The translations under genes were made by a program, and so were the position numbers. A DNA stretch of 64,000 nt, from NCBI RefSeq assembly GCF_950100655.1, contig NZ_CATNLY010000012.1, positions 806,001-870,000 on the forward strand, written 5' to 3'. Below are positions 27,162-35,359 of the stretch, one piece after another (positions within the stretch are counted from its first letter, which is position 1; each line of letters begins with the position of its first letter). The notes beneath the pieces are model-generated. The model was given only the letters and a program-made list of their open reading frames with translations, was not told the DNA's origin and ran no database searches. This DNA is from Pleomorphomonas sp. T1.2MG-36 (lineage in GTDB: Bacteria; Pseudomonadota; Alphaproteobacteria; Rhizobiales; Pleomorphomonadaceae).

Positions 27162-27223
27162 GCGGCGGTGGTCGGACCGCTACCGCCGCTGACGACCTCT
27201 TGCCCGGCCGTGACAGGCCGGGC
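27162..27223. other. Two intercistronic stem-loops
   Basis: GCGGCGGT/ACCGCCGC (27162-27169, 27182-27189) and GCCCGGCC/GGCCGGGC (27202-27209, 27216-27223, loop 6) lie in the 103-base gap between the binding-protein and permease genes. Confidence 0.5.
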
Positions 27224-27254
27224 TCCCGTCTAGCTTTTCGTTCGCAGGTTCAAC

Positions 27255-27977
27255 ATGGCATATCAAATGCATTTCGGTCCCGTTCTGGACCGAGCGCCGG
27301 AGTTCGTGGATGGCACGATCAACACGATACTCCTGTCGGGACAGGGTATCGTGTTCGGCCTCATCATCGGCCTCACGGTCGCCATCATCCGGGTCGAGGG
27401 CCCGCGCTGGCTCGACCGCATCGCCGTCGCCTACATTGAGATCATCCGCAATACGCCGCTGCTGGTCCAGGTTTTCCTGTTCTTCTTCGGGTTGCCCTAC
27501 ATCGGCGTGAGGCTTTCGGCCGACAGCTCGGCGATCATCGCCATATCCTTCAATCTCGGCGCCTATTCCGCTGAGATCTTCCGGGCCGGCTTCCTGGCCA
27601 TCCCCAGATCGCAGATCGAAGCCGGGTTGGCGCTCGGGCTGACGCGGCTGCAAACCATTCGCTACGTCGTGATCGTCCCCGCGCTCAAGGTGGTGTTTCC
27701 CGCCCTCACCGGCCAACTGACCCTGACCCTGCTCGGCAGTTCGGTGGTATGCGCCATCTCCGCCAGCGAGCTGACGCTCGCCGCCTCCAAGGTCGAGTCC
27801 CTGACGTTCCGCAGCCTGGAGACGTTCCTGGTGGCCGGCGCCATCTACGTGACGCTGACCTTCATCTTCCGCCTTACCTACTGGCTGATCTCGCTCTGGC
27901 TGTTCCACCGCAAGGACCCGGCGCGTTTCCGGATCGCCGCCCCTCTCTCGCAGGGCCAGGAAAGGGTTCAAGCATGA
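27255..27977 (+). CDS. Amino-acid-type ABC transporter permease (HisM/GlnP family)
   Basis: A 240-residue membrane protein. The family block YIEIIRNTPLLVQVFLFFFG and the EAA-like loop RSQIEAGLALGLTRLQTIRY are clear. The N-terminus FVDGTINTILLS is typical. It overlaps the next permease by 4 bases. Confidence 0.93.
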   Translation: MAYQMHFGPVLDRAPEFVDGTINTILLSGQGIVFGLIIGLTVAIIRVEGPRWLDRIAVAYIEIIRNTPLLVQVFLFFFGLPYIGVRLSADSSAIIAISFNLGAYSAEIFRAGFLAIPRSQIEAGLALGLTRLQTIRYVVIVPALKVVFPALTGQLTLTLLGSSVVCAISASELTLAASKVESLTFRSLETFLVAGAIYVTLTFIFRLTYWLISLWLFHRKDPARFRIAAPLSQGQERVQA

Positions 27978-28630
27978 TCCAGTCGTTCGGCTTTTCCAGC
28001 CTGCCCATCCTGCTCCACGGAGCGTTGTGGACCCTGATCCTGTCCGCCTCGACATTCGTCGCGGCCGGCTTCTTCAGCCTGATCTTCGCGCTGCTGCGGG
28101 TGCTCGGTCCGAAACCGGTCCGGATCCTGATTGCCGGCTACATCGAACTCGTCCAGGCGACGCCACTGCTGATCCTGCTGTTCCTGGCCTACTACGGGCT
28201 CAGCTTCCTCGGCTACTACTTCCCGCCGCTGGCCGCCGCCGTCATCTCCCTGACGCTCTATGCCACGGCCTTCCTGGCCGACATCTGGCGCGGCTGCATC
28301 GAGGCGATACCCAAGCAACAATGGGAAGCCGCAGATGCCCTCGCGATGTCGACGCCGCAGAAGCTGCGCTACGTCATCCTGCCGCAGGCCTTCCGTATCT
28401 CCCTTGGGCCGACCGTCGGCTTCCTGGTGCAGATCGTCAAGAACACCTCGGTGACCGCACTGATCAGCTTCGTCGAGCTTACACGTGCCGGGCAACTGCT
28501 CAACAACATGACATTCCAGCCGTTCGAGGTCTTCCTGACTGTTGGCGCCATGTACTTCATCATCTGCTATCCACTGTCCTATTACAGCGAGTACCTCCAG
28601 GGAGGCAAACGTGCCCGCAGTTCAACTTAA
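27974..28630 (+). CDS. Amino-acid-type ABC transporter permease
   Basis: A 218-residue membrane protein coupled by an ATGA overlap. Motifs are YIELVQATPLLILLFLAYYG and KQQWEAADALAMSTPQKLRY. It pairs with the product of 27255 to form the channel. Confidence 0.92.
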   Translation: MIQSFGFSSLPILLHGALWTLILSASTFVAAGFFSLIFALLRVLGPKPVRILIAGYIELVQATPLLILLFLAYYGLSFLGYYFPPLAAAVISLTLYATAFLADIWRGCIEAIPKQQWEAADALAMSTPQKLRYVILPQAFRISLGPTVGFLVQIVKNTSVTALISFVELTRAGQLLNNMTFQPFEVFLTVGAMYFIICYPLSYYSEYLQGGKRARSST

Positions 28631-29342
28631 CGACATCAAGAAATTCTATGGCGCGCTTTGCGTACTGGACGGGATCAACCTTGCCGTCGAAACTCGGGAT
28701 GTCGTCGCCGTCATCGGTCAGAGCGGATCCGGCAAGAGCACGATGCTGCGCTGCATCAACGGCCTGGAACCCATCCAGGGGGGCAGCATCGACATCGCCG
28801 GGCACACGATCACGCCCGGAACCCACAACCTCCGCGGCCTTCGCAAGGAGGTCGGCATGGTGTTCCAGAGCTACAACCTCTTCCCTCACCTCAACGTCGC
28901 CGAGAACATCATGCTGGCGCCGCGCATCGTCAAGAAGGTGAAGAAGGAGGATGCATGGGAGACGGCCCAGGCGGTGCTGAAGCAGGTCGGCCTTGCGGAC
29001 AAGGCCGGCGCCTATCCGGACGAACTGTCCGGCGGCCAGCAGCAGCGCGTCGCCATCGCGCGATCGCTCGCCATGAAGCCGAAAGTCATGCTGTTCGACG
29101 AGGTGACCTCGGCGCTCGATCCGCAGTTGACCGGTGAGGTGCTCAAGACCATCGCCGAACTGGCGGAAGCGGGCATGACCATGATCCTGGTCACGCACGA
29201 AATGGGCTTCGCCCGTCAGGTCGCCAATCGCACGGTGTTCATGTACAAGGGTCAGATCTGGGAGGAAGGGCCGTCGAAGGAGCTCTTCTCGGCGCCGAAG
29301 ACGCCGGAGCTCAGAAGCTTCATCGCCCCCGACCTCAAGTAG
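28611..29342 (+). CDS. Amino-acid-type ABC transporter ATPase (GlnQ/HisP family)
   Basis: A 243-residue ATPase read from GTG 28611, which has GGGAGG 5 bases upstream and overlaps the permease end by 20 bases. Walker A GQSGSGKST, signature LSGGQQQRV, Walker B VMLFDEVTSALDP and VTHEMGFAR are intact. Its 3' end overlaps the convergent DapA-like gene by 8 bases, with no terminator between. Confidence 0.93.
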   Translation: MPAVQLNDIKKFYGALCVLDGINLAVETRDVVAVIGQSGSGKSTMLRCINGLEPIQGGSIDIAGHTITPGTHNLRGLRKEVGMVFQSYNLFPHLNVAENIMLAPRIVKKVKKEDAWETAQAVLKQVGLADKAGAYPDELSGGQQQRVAIARSLAMKPKVMLFDEVTSALDPQLTGEVLKTIAELAEAGMTMILVTHEMGFARQVANRTVFMYKGQIWEEGPSKELFSAPKTPELRSFIAPDLK

Positions 29343-30267
29343 CTCCGAGAACGGGCAGCCTTCGCAAGGCTTCGGCGATGGCAGCCCGCTCCACCTCGGA
29401 CACCCCACGCATCGGCGCCCGAGCGTAACCGGATGCCATTCCCTGCGCCGCTTGAGCCGCCTTGACGCGAGCCGGCAGGTTGGGCCCGTCGAGACTTTGC
29501 CAGACGGCCTCCAGAAAGGCGGCCAGTTCGCCGGCGGCAGCGACATCTCCGGCACGGACCGCCCGGCGGAGACGGACGCTCGCAGACGGCACGGCGGCGC
29601 TGATGGCGGCGATCGAGCCGGCGGCGCCGATGGCGTAGCAATCGGCCAGGCGGTTGTCGATCGCGGCGAACACCCGGTCGGCGCCGACGCAATCGACCAG
29701 ATCGCGATAGGAATCGAGTTTTTTCTGGCTGTGCTTCACCCCGATCACCCTGGGGTGGGCGTCCATGATGCGCCCCACCAGAACGGGGCTGAGCTGCAGC
29801 CAGGGAATGACGTTGTAGATCACCACGGGCGCCGACGTCGCGTTCGCGACGGCCGTATAGAAATCGACCATCCCGTCATCGTCTGGAGCAAAGATGTAGT
29901 GGGGCGGCGTGACCTGTATCGCCGTCAGCGGAAAACGATCGAGACCGGTGGCGATGGAAGCGGCTGCCCGCGAACTGTCGGCGATGATCCCGGCGACGAC
30001 TTGAACGCCATCGGAAACGACATCGAATGTCAGGCCAACGAGTCGCTCCAGCTCGCCCGGCGACAGGGCATAGCCCTCGCCGGTGCTGCCGCCGATGACC
30101 ACGCCGTCAACCCCGCCGGCCACCAGCCACTCGACCTCCGCCCTGAAGGCGGCTTCATCGATCTCGCCCTGACTGTCGAACGGCGTCGTCAAAGGGGCAA
30201 GAACGCCCGACGGAAGAGAACCCCGGGATACTCGCATTTTGTCGCAATTCCATTCGGCGGACGCCAC
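29335..30267 (-). CDS. DapA/NanA-family aldolase or dehydratase
   Basis: A 310-residue TIM-barrel protein of the dihydrodipicolinate synthase superfamily. The Schiff-base lysine lies in VIGVKHSQ, the tyrosine in VVIYNVIP, and the substrate carboxylate loop is IGGSTGEGYALS. The family includes 2-keto-3-deoxy-sugar-acid aldolases and dehydratases, which fits the cluster. GTG 30267 has GGGAG 5 bases upstream; ATG 30237 is an alternative giving a more typical N-terminus. It is separated from the upstream RraA-like gene by a strong terminator. Confidence 0.82.
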   Translation of the reverse strand: MASAEWNCDKMRVSRGSLPSGVLAPLTTPFDSQGEIDEAAFRAEVEWLVAGGVDGVVIGGSTGEGYALSPGELERLVGLTFDVVSDGVQVVAGIIADSSRAAASIATGLDRFPLTAIQVTPPHYIFAPDDDGMVDFYTAVANATSAPVVIYNVIPWLQLSPVLVGRIMDAHPRVIGVKHSQKKLDSYRDLVDCVGADRVFAAIDNRLADCYAIGAAGSIAAISAAVPSASVRLRRAVRAGDVAAAGELAAFLEAVWQSLDGPNLPARVKAAQAAQGMASGYARAPMRGVSEVERAAIAEALRRLPVLGAT

Positions 30268-30310
30268 TCCGGCTCCCGCCGGCGACAGGAACCACCCTCC
30301 CGACGCATCA

Positions 30311-30342
30311 AAAATCGAGGCTGGGGCATGACCCCAGCCTCG
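30311..30342 (-). terminator. Rho-independent terminator between RraA-like and DapA-like genes
   Basis: CGAGGCTGGGG (30316-30326) pairs exactly with CCCCAGCCTCG (30332-30342) around CATGA. Read on the minus strand, the stem is followed by ATTTTTG. It lies inside what looks like one minus-strand operon, before the DapA-like gene. Confidence 0.75.
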
Positions 30343-30414
30343 CTGACGCTTGTCGTTGCTGGCTCAATATACGGGATTGTTTTTGTGGTTCAAGGCAACA
30401 GCATGGCCGGGGTC

Positions 30415-30431
30415 AGGCGCCGTCGGCGCCT
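30415..30431. other. Short hairpin behind RraA-like gene
   Basis: AGGCGCC and GGCGCCT flank GTC directly after the minus-strand stop at 30432. Confidence 0.4.
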
Positions 30432-31106
30432 TCAATTGTAGGTGGAGGCAACCGGCCAGATAGACTGCAAACGCTCGCCCTTCAGGATACGGTCGCGAGC
30501 AGCCCCCTCCATGGCGCCGACTTCGTCCGCCTTGTCGGCAACGGCCTTGACCATGGCCTTGGGTATGACGACGACGCCATCGACGTCGGCGAAGATGACG
30601 TCGCCCGGCGCAACGGAGATGCCGCCGATCACCAGCTCGACCTGCGAAGCCCTAGGCTCCATCTTGCCGGAGACCGAAACCGGGCTGGGCGCGCGCCCGA
30701 ACAGCGGATAGCCGAGCGCCCTCACCTGGGCCAGGTCGCGCACAGTGCCGTTGACGATGGTGGCCACCGCGCCGGCCGTCTTGGCGCCGGTCGACATCAG
30801 TTCGCCCGAGCACGAGCCTTCGGCACAGCTCGAATCCACCACGAGGATGCCGCCCTTGGGCACGTTGTCGATGGCATTGTGATAGACGTCCTGCGGCTGA
30901 TTGCGGCGCTGGCTCGGTGCGAACTGGACCGTCACCGCCGGCCCGCAGACCACCTCGCCAGCCTTCAACGCCCCCTGCAGGGAAATGCCCGGCAGGTAGC
31001 CGCGACCGCCGAGTTGCTCGAGGCTGTCGTGCACATCGCCCGAATACCACTTCGACAAGCGCTTGATCGCATCCCAATCGGTGTCGTCATAATTGAACTT
31101 CGTCAT
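30432..31106 (-). CDS. RraA-like / HMG-aldolase-fold protein
   Basis: A 224-residue protein of the RraA/demethylmenaquinone-methyltransferase-like fold. VYHNAIDNVPKGGILVVDSS, VATIVNGTVRDLAQVRALGY and FADVDGVVVIPKAM are the family blocks, including the R-D pair of the metal and pyruvate site. Members in catabolic operons act as 4-hydroxy-4-methyl-2-oxoglutarate aldolase or oxaloacetate decarboxylase. The true RNase E inhibitor is shorter and not in such operons. Here it is probably a lyase for a 2-oxo acid intermediate. Confidence 0.82.
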   Translation of the reverse strand: MTKFNYDDTDWDAIKRLSKWYSGDVHDSLEQLGGRGYLPGISLQGALKAGEVVCGPAVTVQFAPSQRRNQPQDVYHNAIDNVPKGGILVVDSSCAEGSCSGELMSTGAKTAGAVATIVNGTVRDLAQVRALGYPLFGRAPSPVSVSGKMEPRASQVELVIGGISVAPGDVIFADVDGVVVIPKAMVKAVADKADEVGAMEGAARDRILKGERLQSIWPVASTYN

Positions 31107-31264
31107 GATCTTTTACCCTTGAAGAAACTCGACCGCAGCAGATCGGCCACGGCAATCGCCGCGGGGTCGTCAAGACGGGAGGATCGTCGGGCATCGCCAG
31201 ACGTGGGAGTATCCTTCCGCCCTCGGGGGGAGAACGGCGACCCCGCGGCTTGCCGCGGACGGGC

Positions 31265-32083
31265 TCACCAGGCGGTGAAGCCGCCGTCGACCACGACATT
31301 GGAGCCGGTCATGTAGGACGAGGCGTCCGATGCGAGGAACTGGATGACACCGTTGTACTCGTCGATTTCGGCCTGCCGGCGCATCGGCACGCGCTCCAGG
31401 AAGGCTTCGATGAACTCCTTGTCGAAGTTCGCCGTTTTGACGCCGCCGAACGAGATCAGGTTGACGCGGACCTTCTTGGTCGCCCAGTAGGTGCCGAGGT
31501 AGCGCGTCAGGTTGAGCAATGCCGACTTGGAGGCCGCGTAGGAGATCGCCTTGATGAACGGCTTTCCATCACGCTTCTCCCTGTAGGCGTACAGGGCCTG
31601 GTTGGGTGACACCATGCCGTAGATCGAGCCGACGTTGATGATCGAGCCGCGCCCGGCCGCCGCCATGGGAGACCCGATGACCTGGCAGCACAGCATCACG
31701 CCGGTCAGGTTGGTATCGATGATCTCGTTCCAGTACTCCTGGGGATAGATCTCGAAGGGGCTGTTCTGATCGGCCGATCCCGACGGCTTGGAGTCGATGC
31801 CGGCGTTGTTCACCAGTATGTGCGGAACGCCCCAATCGGCAATCAGCTGCTCGGTCGCCTGCTGCAGCGCGACCTTGTCGGTAACGCTCGCCACATAAAC
31901 GCGAATACGATCCTCAAGACCCGGAAACTTCTCCGCGATCTGCTCGCGGCTGAAGCTGCGCCGGCTGAAGATCGCCACCTTGGCGCCGGCCTCGGCCAGC
32001 GACTTGCTGAACTGCGTTCCAAGCTGGCCAAGGCCGCCGGTCACGACCGCCACGCGGTCCTTCACGCTAAAGAGTTCCGTCAT
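31265..32083 (-). CDS. Short-chain dehydrogenase/reductase
   Basis: A 272-residue SDR. The nucleotide site reads VVTGGLGQLGTQFSKSLAEA, NNAG follows in strand 4, the catalytic serine lies in IINVGSIYG and Y-x-x-x-K in SYAASKSALLN. The C-terminus MTGSNVVVDGGFTAW is typical. It probably oxidises a hydroxyl of the imported acid or polyol. It lies between the aldolase and RraA-like genes with about 160-base gaps on each side, both containing small stem-loops. Confidence 0.88.
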   Translation of the reverse strand: MTELFSVKDRVAVVTGGLGQLGTQFSKSLAEAGAKVAIFSRRSFSREQIAEKFPGLEDRIRVYVASVTDKVALQQATEQLIADWGVPHILVNNAGIDSKPSGSADQNSPFEIYPQEYWNEIIDTNLTGVMLCCQVIGSPMAAAGRGSIINVGSIYGMVSPNQALYAYREKRDGKPFIKAISYAASKSALLNLTRYLGTYWATKKVRVNLISFGGVKTANFDKEFIEAFLERVPMRRQAEIDEYNGVIQFLASDASSYMTGSNVVVDGGFTAW

Positions 32084-32244
32084 TTGAGACTATCCTGTTG
32101 ATTTTTCTGATGATCATTGCCGCGATCGGATTTCGGCCCGCCCCTCGGCAGGAGACGAGGGGGCCCTTCGGGAGCAGCCTTTCCGGCCGCTCCCGCCAAT
32201 TGGCTGGACCTCGCGTTCCATATTTCGGAAGACAGTGCCGGCGA

Positions 32245-33045
32245 TCAGCCGTCGAGCGCGGCGCGGACGGCGCGGAAGCCCTGATTGAGGAACATGATGT
32301 CGTTGCCCATGATGATCATGTCGACACCCTTCTGGGCGAGGCGCTGGGCGCTTTCCTTGTCGGGCGGGATGCAGGGCGCCATCACCTTGATTCCGCGGGC
32401 ATGGCACTTCTCGATGAGTTCGTCGAGCTTGTCGTTAACCTCGGGGTTCGACATTGAATAGTCGATCGAGATGCGCCGGGAGATCGAGTAATCGGCAGGC
32501 CCGAAATTGATGACATCGATGCCCTCGACATCTAGAATCTCATCAATGTTGTCGAAGAACTCGTAGCTTTCCGCCATGGGGATGACGAGCGTGTTGTTAT
32601 TCTCGCTCTCCATGTAGCTCGACCACTGGAATCCCGGGCCAGCGAATCCGGCGGAGCGAACCGAAGCGTCTCCTCCGCGCCGACCAAGCGGCGGGAACTT
32701 GGCGGCACGAACGATCTGCCGCGCCTCGGCGGCCGACCCGACCTGCGGAATGATCACGCCGGCGGCGCCGATCTCCAGCGTCTTGCGAATGTCCCATTCA
32801 TTGGTGCCGCGAACCCGCACCAGCGGCGCGATGCCGCCGACCCGAGCGGCCAGAACGAGCTTCTCCATGTGCGAGTCAATATTGACCGGCGTGTGCTCCG
32901 CATCAATGAAGGCGAAGTCCAGGCCCCAGTTGGCAGCGATTTCAACACCGGCACAGCTACCGCTATAGAGCGTTACACCATAGGTCGTCTTGTTTGAGCG
33001 CAGCTTTTCATTAAGCTCATCCCGCTGCTTGTTCGATCCGCTCAC
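32245..33045 (-). CDS. HpcH/HpaI-family class II aldolase
   Basis: A 266-residue TIM-barrel aldolase. GTG 33045 is preferred because GGAGG lies 5 bases upstream, inside the frame that would start at ATG 33057. Metal and pyruvate site motifs are FAFIDAEHTPVN, VIIPQVGSAAEARQIV (residues near the middle) and INFGPADYS. The family cleaves 2-keto-3-deoxy-4-hydroxy acids to pyruvate and an aldehyde. It is the first gene of the minus-strand catabolic cluster, and its promoter region carries the IclR-type operator at 33236. Confidence 0.86.
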   Translation of the reverse strand: MSGSNKQRDELNEKLRSNKTTYGVTLYSGSCAGVEIAANWGLDFAFIDAEHTPVNIDSHMEKLVLAARVGGIAPLVRVRGTNEWDIRKTLEIGAAGVIIPQVGSAAEARQIVRAAKFPPLGRRGGDASVRSAGFAGPGFQWSSYMESENNNTLVIPMAESYEFFDNIDEILDVEGIDVINFGPADYSISRRISIDYSMSNPEVNDKLDELIEKCHARGIKVMAPCIPPDKESAQRLAQKGVDMIIMGNDIMFLNQGFRAVRAALDG

Positions 33046-33235
33046 ATTTTCCTCCATCGGCTCGATTCATAACGTGCACAATTTCTGCCCAGCTGAGAAC
33101 TACATGTCACACAACTGGACCGCATTGCTTACCTTCGGTTCGCAAACGGCTGGACTGGGGGAGTTCGTGTCGCCTGGAACCGCGCCTGAAACCCGTTCTG
33201 GAGACCGATACCGAGCATCCCCATTACGGATTTTC

Positions 33236-33252
33236 ATTCCGCTATTCGGAAT
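33236..33252. promoter_or_regulatory. IclR-type operator, copy 2
   Basis: ATTCCG-CTATT-CGGAAT matches the site at 26197-26213 in both arms and spacing. It lies just downstream of the predicted minus-strand -10, so binding would block transcription of the aldolase operon. Confidence 0.7.
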
Positions 33253-33255
33253 AAT

Positions 33256-33284
33256 CTTCTAGAACGCGGGTTATCTCTTGTCAA
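33256..33284 (-). promoter_or_regulatory. Promoter of the aldolase operon
   Basis: On the minus strand TTGACA (33284-33279) is followed after 17 bases by TAGAAG (33261-33256), ending about 210 bases before the aldolase start. The 316-base divergent region 33046-33361 holds no gene. Confidence 0.5.
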
Positions 33285-33317
33285 TCGGGCTCGCTACGAT
33301 TTAACGCTATGACACGC

Positions 33318-33349
33318 GATCCCACGCGGGATCATTGAAAGCCCGTGGG
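33318..33349. other. Overlapping inverted repeats upstream of IclR gene
   Basis: GATCCC (33318-33323) pairs with GGGATC (33328-33333), and CCCACG (33321-33326) can instead pair with CGTGGG (33344-33349). The two stems exclude each other and lie in the leader of the IclR gene. Confidence 0.35.
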
Positions 33350-33361
33350 CAACGGAACGAC

Positions 33362-34204
33362 ATGATGAAAACCACAGCCGAACGACACGACAAGACAGCC
33401 GAGCCGACCACCGGCGCGAGCGCGCAGAAGAAGAGAAGCGACGATCGCGGTTCGCTGAAGTCGATGCAGAAGCTCATGGCCGTGCTGGACTGCTTCTCGG
33501 TCTACGAGCAATCGCTGACGCTCAACGACATCGCCGTGCGGTGCGGCATACCCAAGACGACCGCCCATCGGCTGGTCACATCGTTGAGAGAGGTCAAGCT
33601 CCTCGAGCAGGACCACGAGCGCGATCGCTATCGCATGGGCATCCGCCTGTTCGAGCTCGGCAGCATCGTGCTCGCCAACCTCGACATATTCTCGCGATCT
33701 CGCCATCTGGTGCAGAGACTGATGGACACGACAGGCGAGGACTCGCACCTCTGCGTGTTCGACGGAACGAACGTCATATCGGTGGAGCACATCGAGCCGG
33801 GCAGTGGCCGCGTGAACTGGACGACCGCGCTCTCGATATCGCCGGCCTACTGCACGGGCGTCGGGAAAGCGGTGCTTGCCTACCAGGACAGTGCAGTCTT
33901 GGCCAAGATCGTGCGCGGTGGCCTGCGCCCGTTCACGCCGAACTCGATTACCGATCCGGATGTTCTGGCCGCCGATCTCGAGGCGACACGCCAGCGCGGC
34001 TATTCCATAGACAACGCCGAGCACCAGCCGCTGATCCGCTGCATCGCGGCGCCGATTCGCAACGTCACGGGCCGCGTGTTCGCAGCCGTCAGCGCGTCCG
34101 GCCCGGCGAGCCGGATGACCGACGACAGGCTCTTCTCCTTTGCACCGCTGGTCATGGCCACCGCCGACGAGATCTCGCGCCTGTCGGGATACAATCCTCG
34201 CTAA
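33362..34204 (+). CDS. IclR-family transcriptional regulator
   Basis: A 280-residue protein. ATG 33362 follows GGAACG; an in-frame TTG lies 27 bases upstream. A winged helix (residues about 35-90: SMQKLMAVLDCFSVYEQSLT, DIAVRCGIPKTTAHRLVTSL) precedes the effector domain (CTGVGKAVLAYQD; GRVFAAVSASGP). It is divergent from the aldolase operon, and ATTCCG-N5-CGGAAT sites stand before that operon and before the transporter. It very likely controls both. Confidence 0.9.
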   Translation: MMKTTAERHDKTAEPTTGASAQKKRSDDRGSLKSMQKLMAVLDCFSVYEQSLTLNDIAVRCGIPKTTAHRLVTSLREVKLLEQDHERDRYRMGIRLFELGSIVLANLDIFSRSRHLVQRLMDTTGEDSHLCVFDGTNVISVEHIEPGSGRVNWTTALSISPAYCTGVGKAVLAYQDSAVLAKIVRGGLRPFTPNSITDPDVLAADLEATRQRGYSIDNAEHQPLIRCIAAPIRNVTGRVFAAVSASGPASRMTDDRLFSFAPLVMATADEISRLSGYNPR

Positions 34205-34208
34205 ATCG

Positions 34209-34242
34209 CGTGCCGACCGGATGTTTCCATCCGGTCGGCACG
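34209..34242. terminator. Strong bidirectional terminator
   Basis: A perfect 15-bp stem, CGTGCCGACCGGATG (34209-34223) with its complement at 34228-34242, closes a TTTC loop. It lies between the convergent IclR (34204) and ATPase (34277) genes. Confidence 0.85.
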
Positions 34243-34276
34243 ATACTTCATAAGCCGGCGCCTGCTGGCGAGCGCT

Positions 34277-35356
34277 TCAGAGCCGCCAGCCGGTATCCAC
34301 ATCGAAGAAGGACGCCTTCTGGACGTCGATGTTGACGGGGAAGGTGCGGTCCGCCTCGCAGCCGTCGTCCTGCCCCACGAGATGCGACAGGCTGACGCCG
34401 TCGAACGTGGACCAGGCCAGAATGCTGCTGCCCATCGGCTCGATCAGCGATACCTTTCCTTCAATGACCTGAGCACCGTCCTTGGCGGGCAGGATGTGTT
34501 CCGGCCTGAGACCGAGCACGACCTTTCGTCCGCTTTCCACCGCCTGCGCAAAGGGGTAGCGGCTGACGTCCAGGCGAAACGCACCGGCGGCGAAGAACAG
34601 GCGCTCACCCTCCGCGACGAACTGCCCCTCGACCTTGTTCATGGCCGGCGAGCCGAGGAAGCTGCCGACGAACTCGTTGGCCGGCTTGTTGTAGACGTTG
34701 AGCGGCGTGTCGAGCTGCTGGATGATGCCGTCCTTCATGACGGCGATGCGATCGGCCAGCGTCAGTGCCTCGATCTGGTCGTGGGTCACGTAGATCATGG
34801 TCGACTTCAGCGTCTTATGCAGCTTCTTGATCTCAAGGCGCAATTCGGCCCGGAGCTTGGCGTCGAGATTGCTGAGCGGCTCGTCGAACAGGAAGATATC
34901 GGCGTCGCGCACCAAGGCGCGGCCGATGGCGACGCGCTGTCGCTGACCGCCGGAGAGGGCCGATGGCTTGCGGTCGAGCAAGTGGGTGATCTGCAGGAGC
35001 TCCGCCGCCCACTTCACCTTCTTCTCGATGATCGCGCGGTCGATGCCGGCGATGCGCAGCCCGAAGGACAGGTTTCGCTCGACGCTCATCGTCGGATAGA
35101 GCGCGTAGGACTGGAACACCATGCCGATGCCGCGATCCTTGGGATCGGTCCAGGTGACATCCTTGTCGTTGAATAGAATGCGGCCGCCGCTGACGTCGAC
35201 GAGCCCACCGATGGCGCTCAGCAACGTCGACTTGCCGCAGCCGGAAGGACCAAGAAGGACAAGGAACTCGCCGTCCTGGATCGTCAGGTCGAGGCTTTTG
35301 ACGATCGCCACGTTGCCGTAGCTGATTTCCAGATTTTGCAGAGAGACTGAACTCAT
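34277..35356 (-). CDS. CUT1 sugar ABC transporter ATPase
   Basis: A 359-residue ATPase of the MalK/UgpC group: Walker [10 protein letters not shown], signature LSGGQRQRV, Walker [26 protein letters not shown] and a C-terminal regulatory domain. It is the last gene of the minus-strand transporter operon read from 38455 and serves the presumed cellobionate importer. Confidence 0.92.
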   Translation of the reverse strand: MSSVSLQNLEISYGNVAIVKSLDLTIQDGEFLVLLGPSGCGKSTLLSAIGGLVDVSGGRILFNDKDVTWTDPKDRGIGMVFQSYALYPTMSVERNLSFGLRIAGIDRAIIEKKVKWAAELLQITHLLDRKPSALSGGQRQRVAIGRALVRDADIFLFDEPLSNLDAKLRAELRLEIKKLHKTLKSTMIYVTHDQIEALTLADRIAVMKDGIIQQLDTPLNVYNKPANEFVGSFLGSPAMNKVEGQFVAEGERLFFAAGAFRLDVSRYPFAQAVESGRKVVLGLRPEHILPAKDGAQVIEGKVSLIEPMGSSILAWSTFDGVSLSHLVGQDDGCEADRTFPVNIDVQKASFFDVDTGWRL

Positions 35357-35359
35357 GGC

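Noticed and set aside
30432..31106. Calling the RraA-like gene a ribonuclease E inhibitor
   Set aside because: Its length, extra N-terminal region and place in a catabolic operon fit the HMG-aldolase-like branch better.
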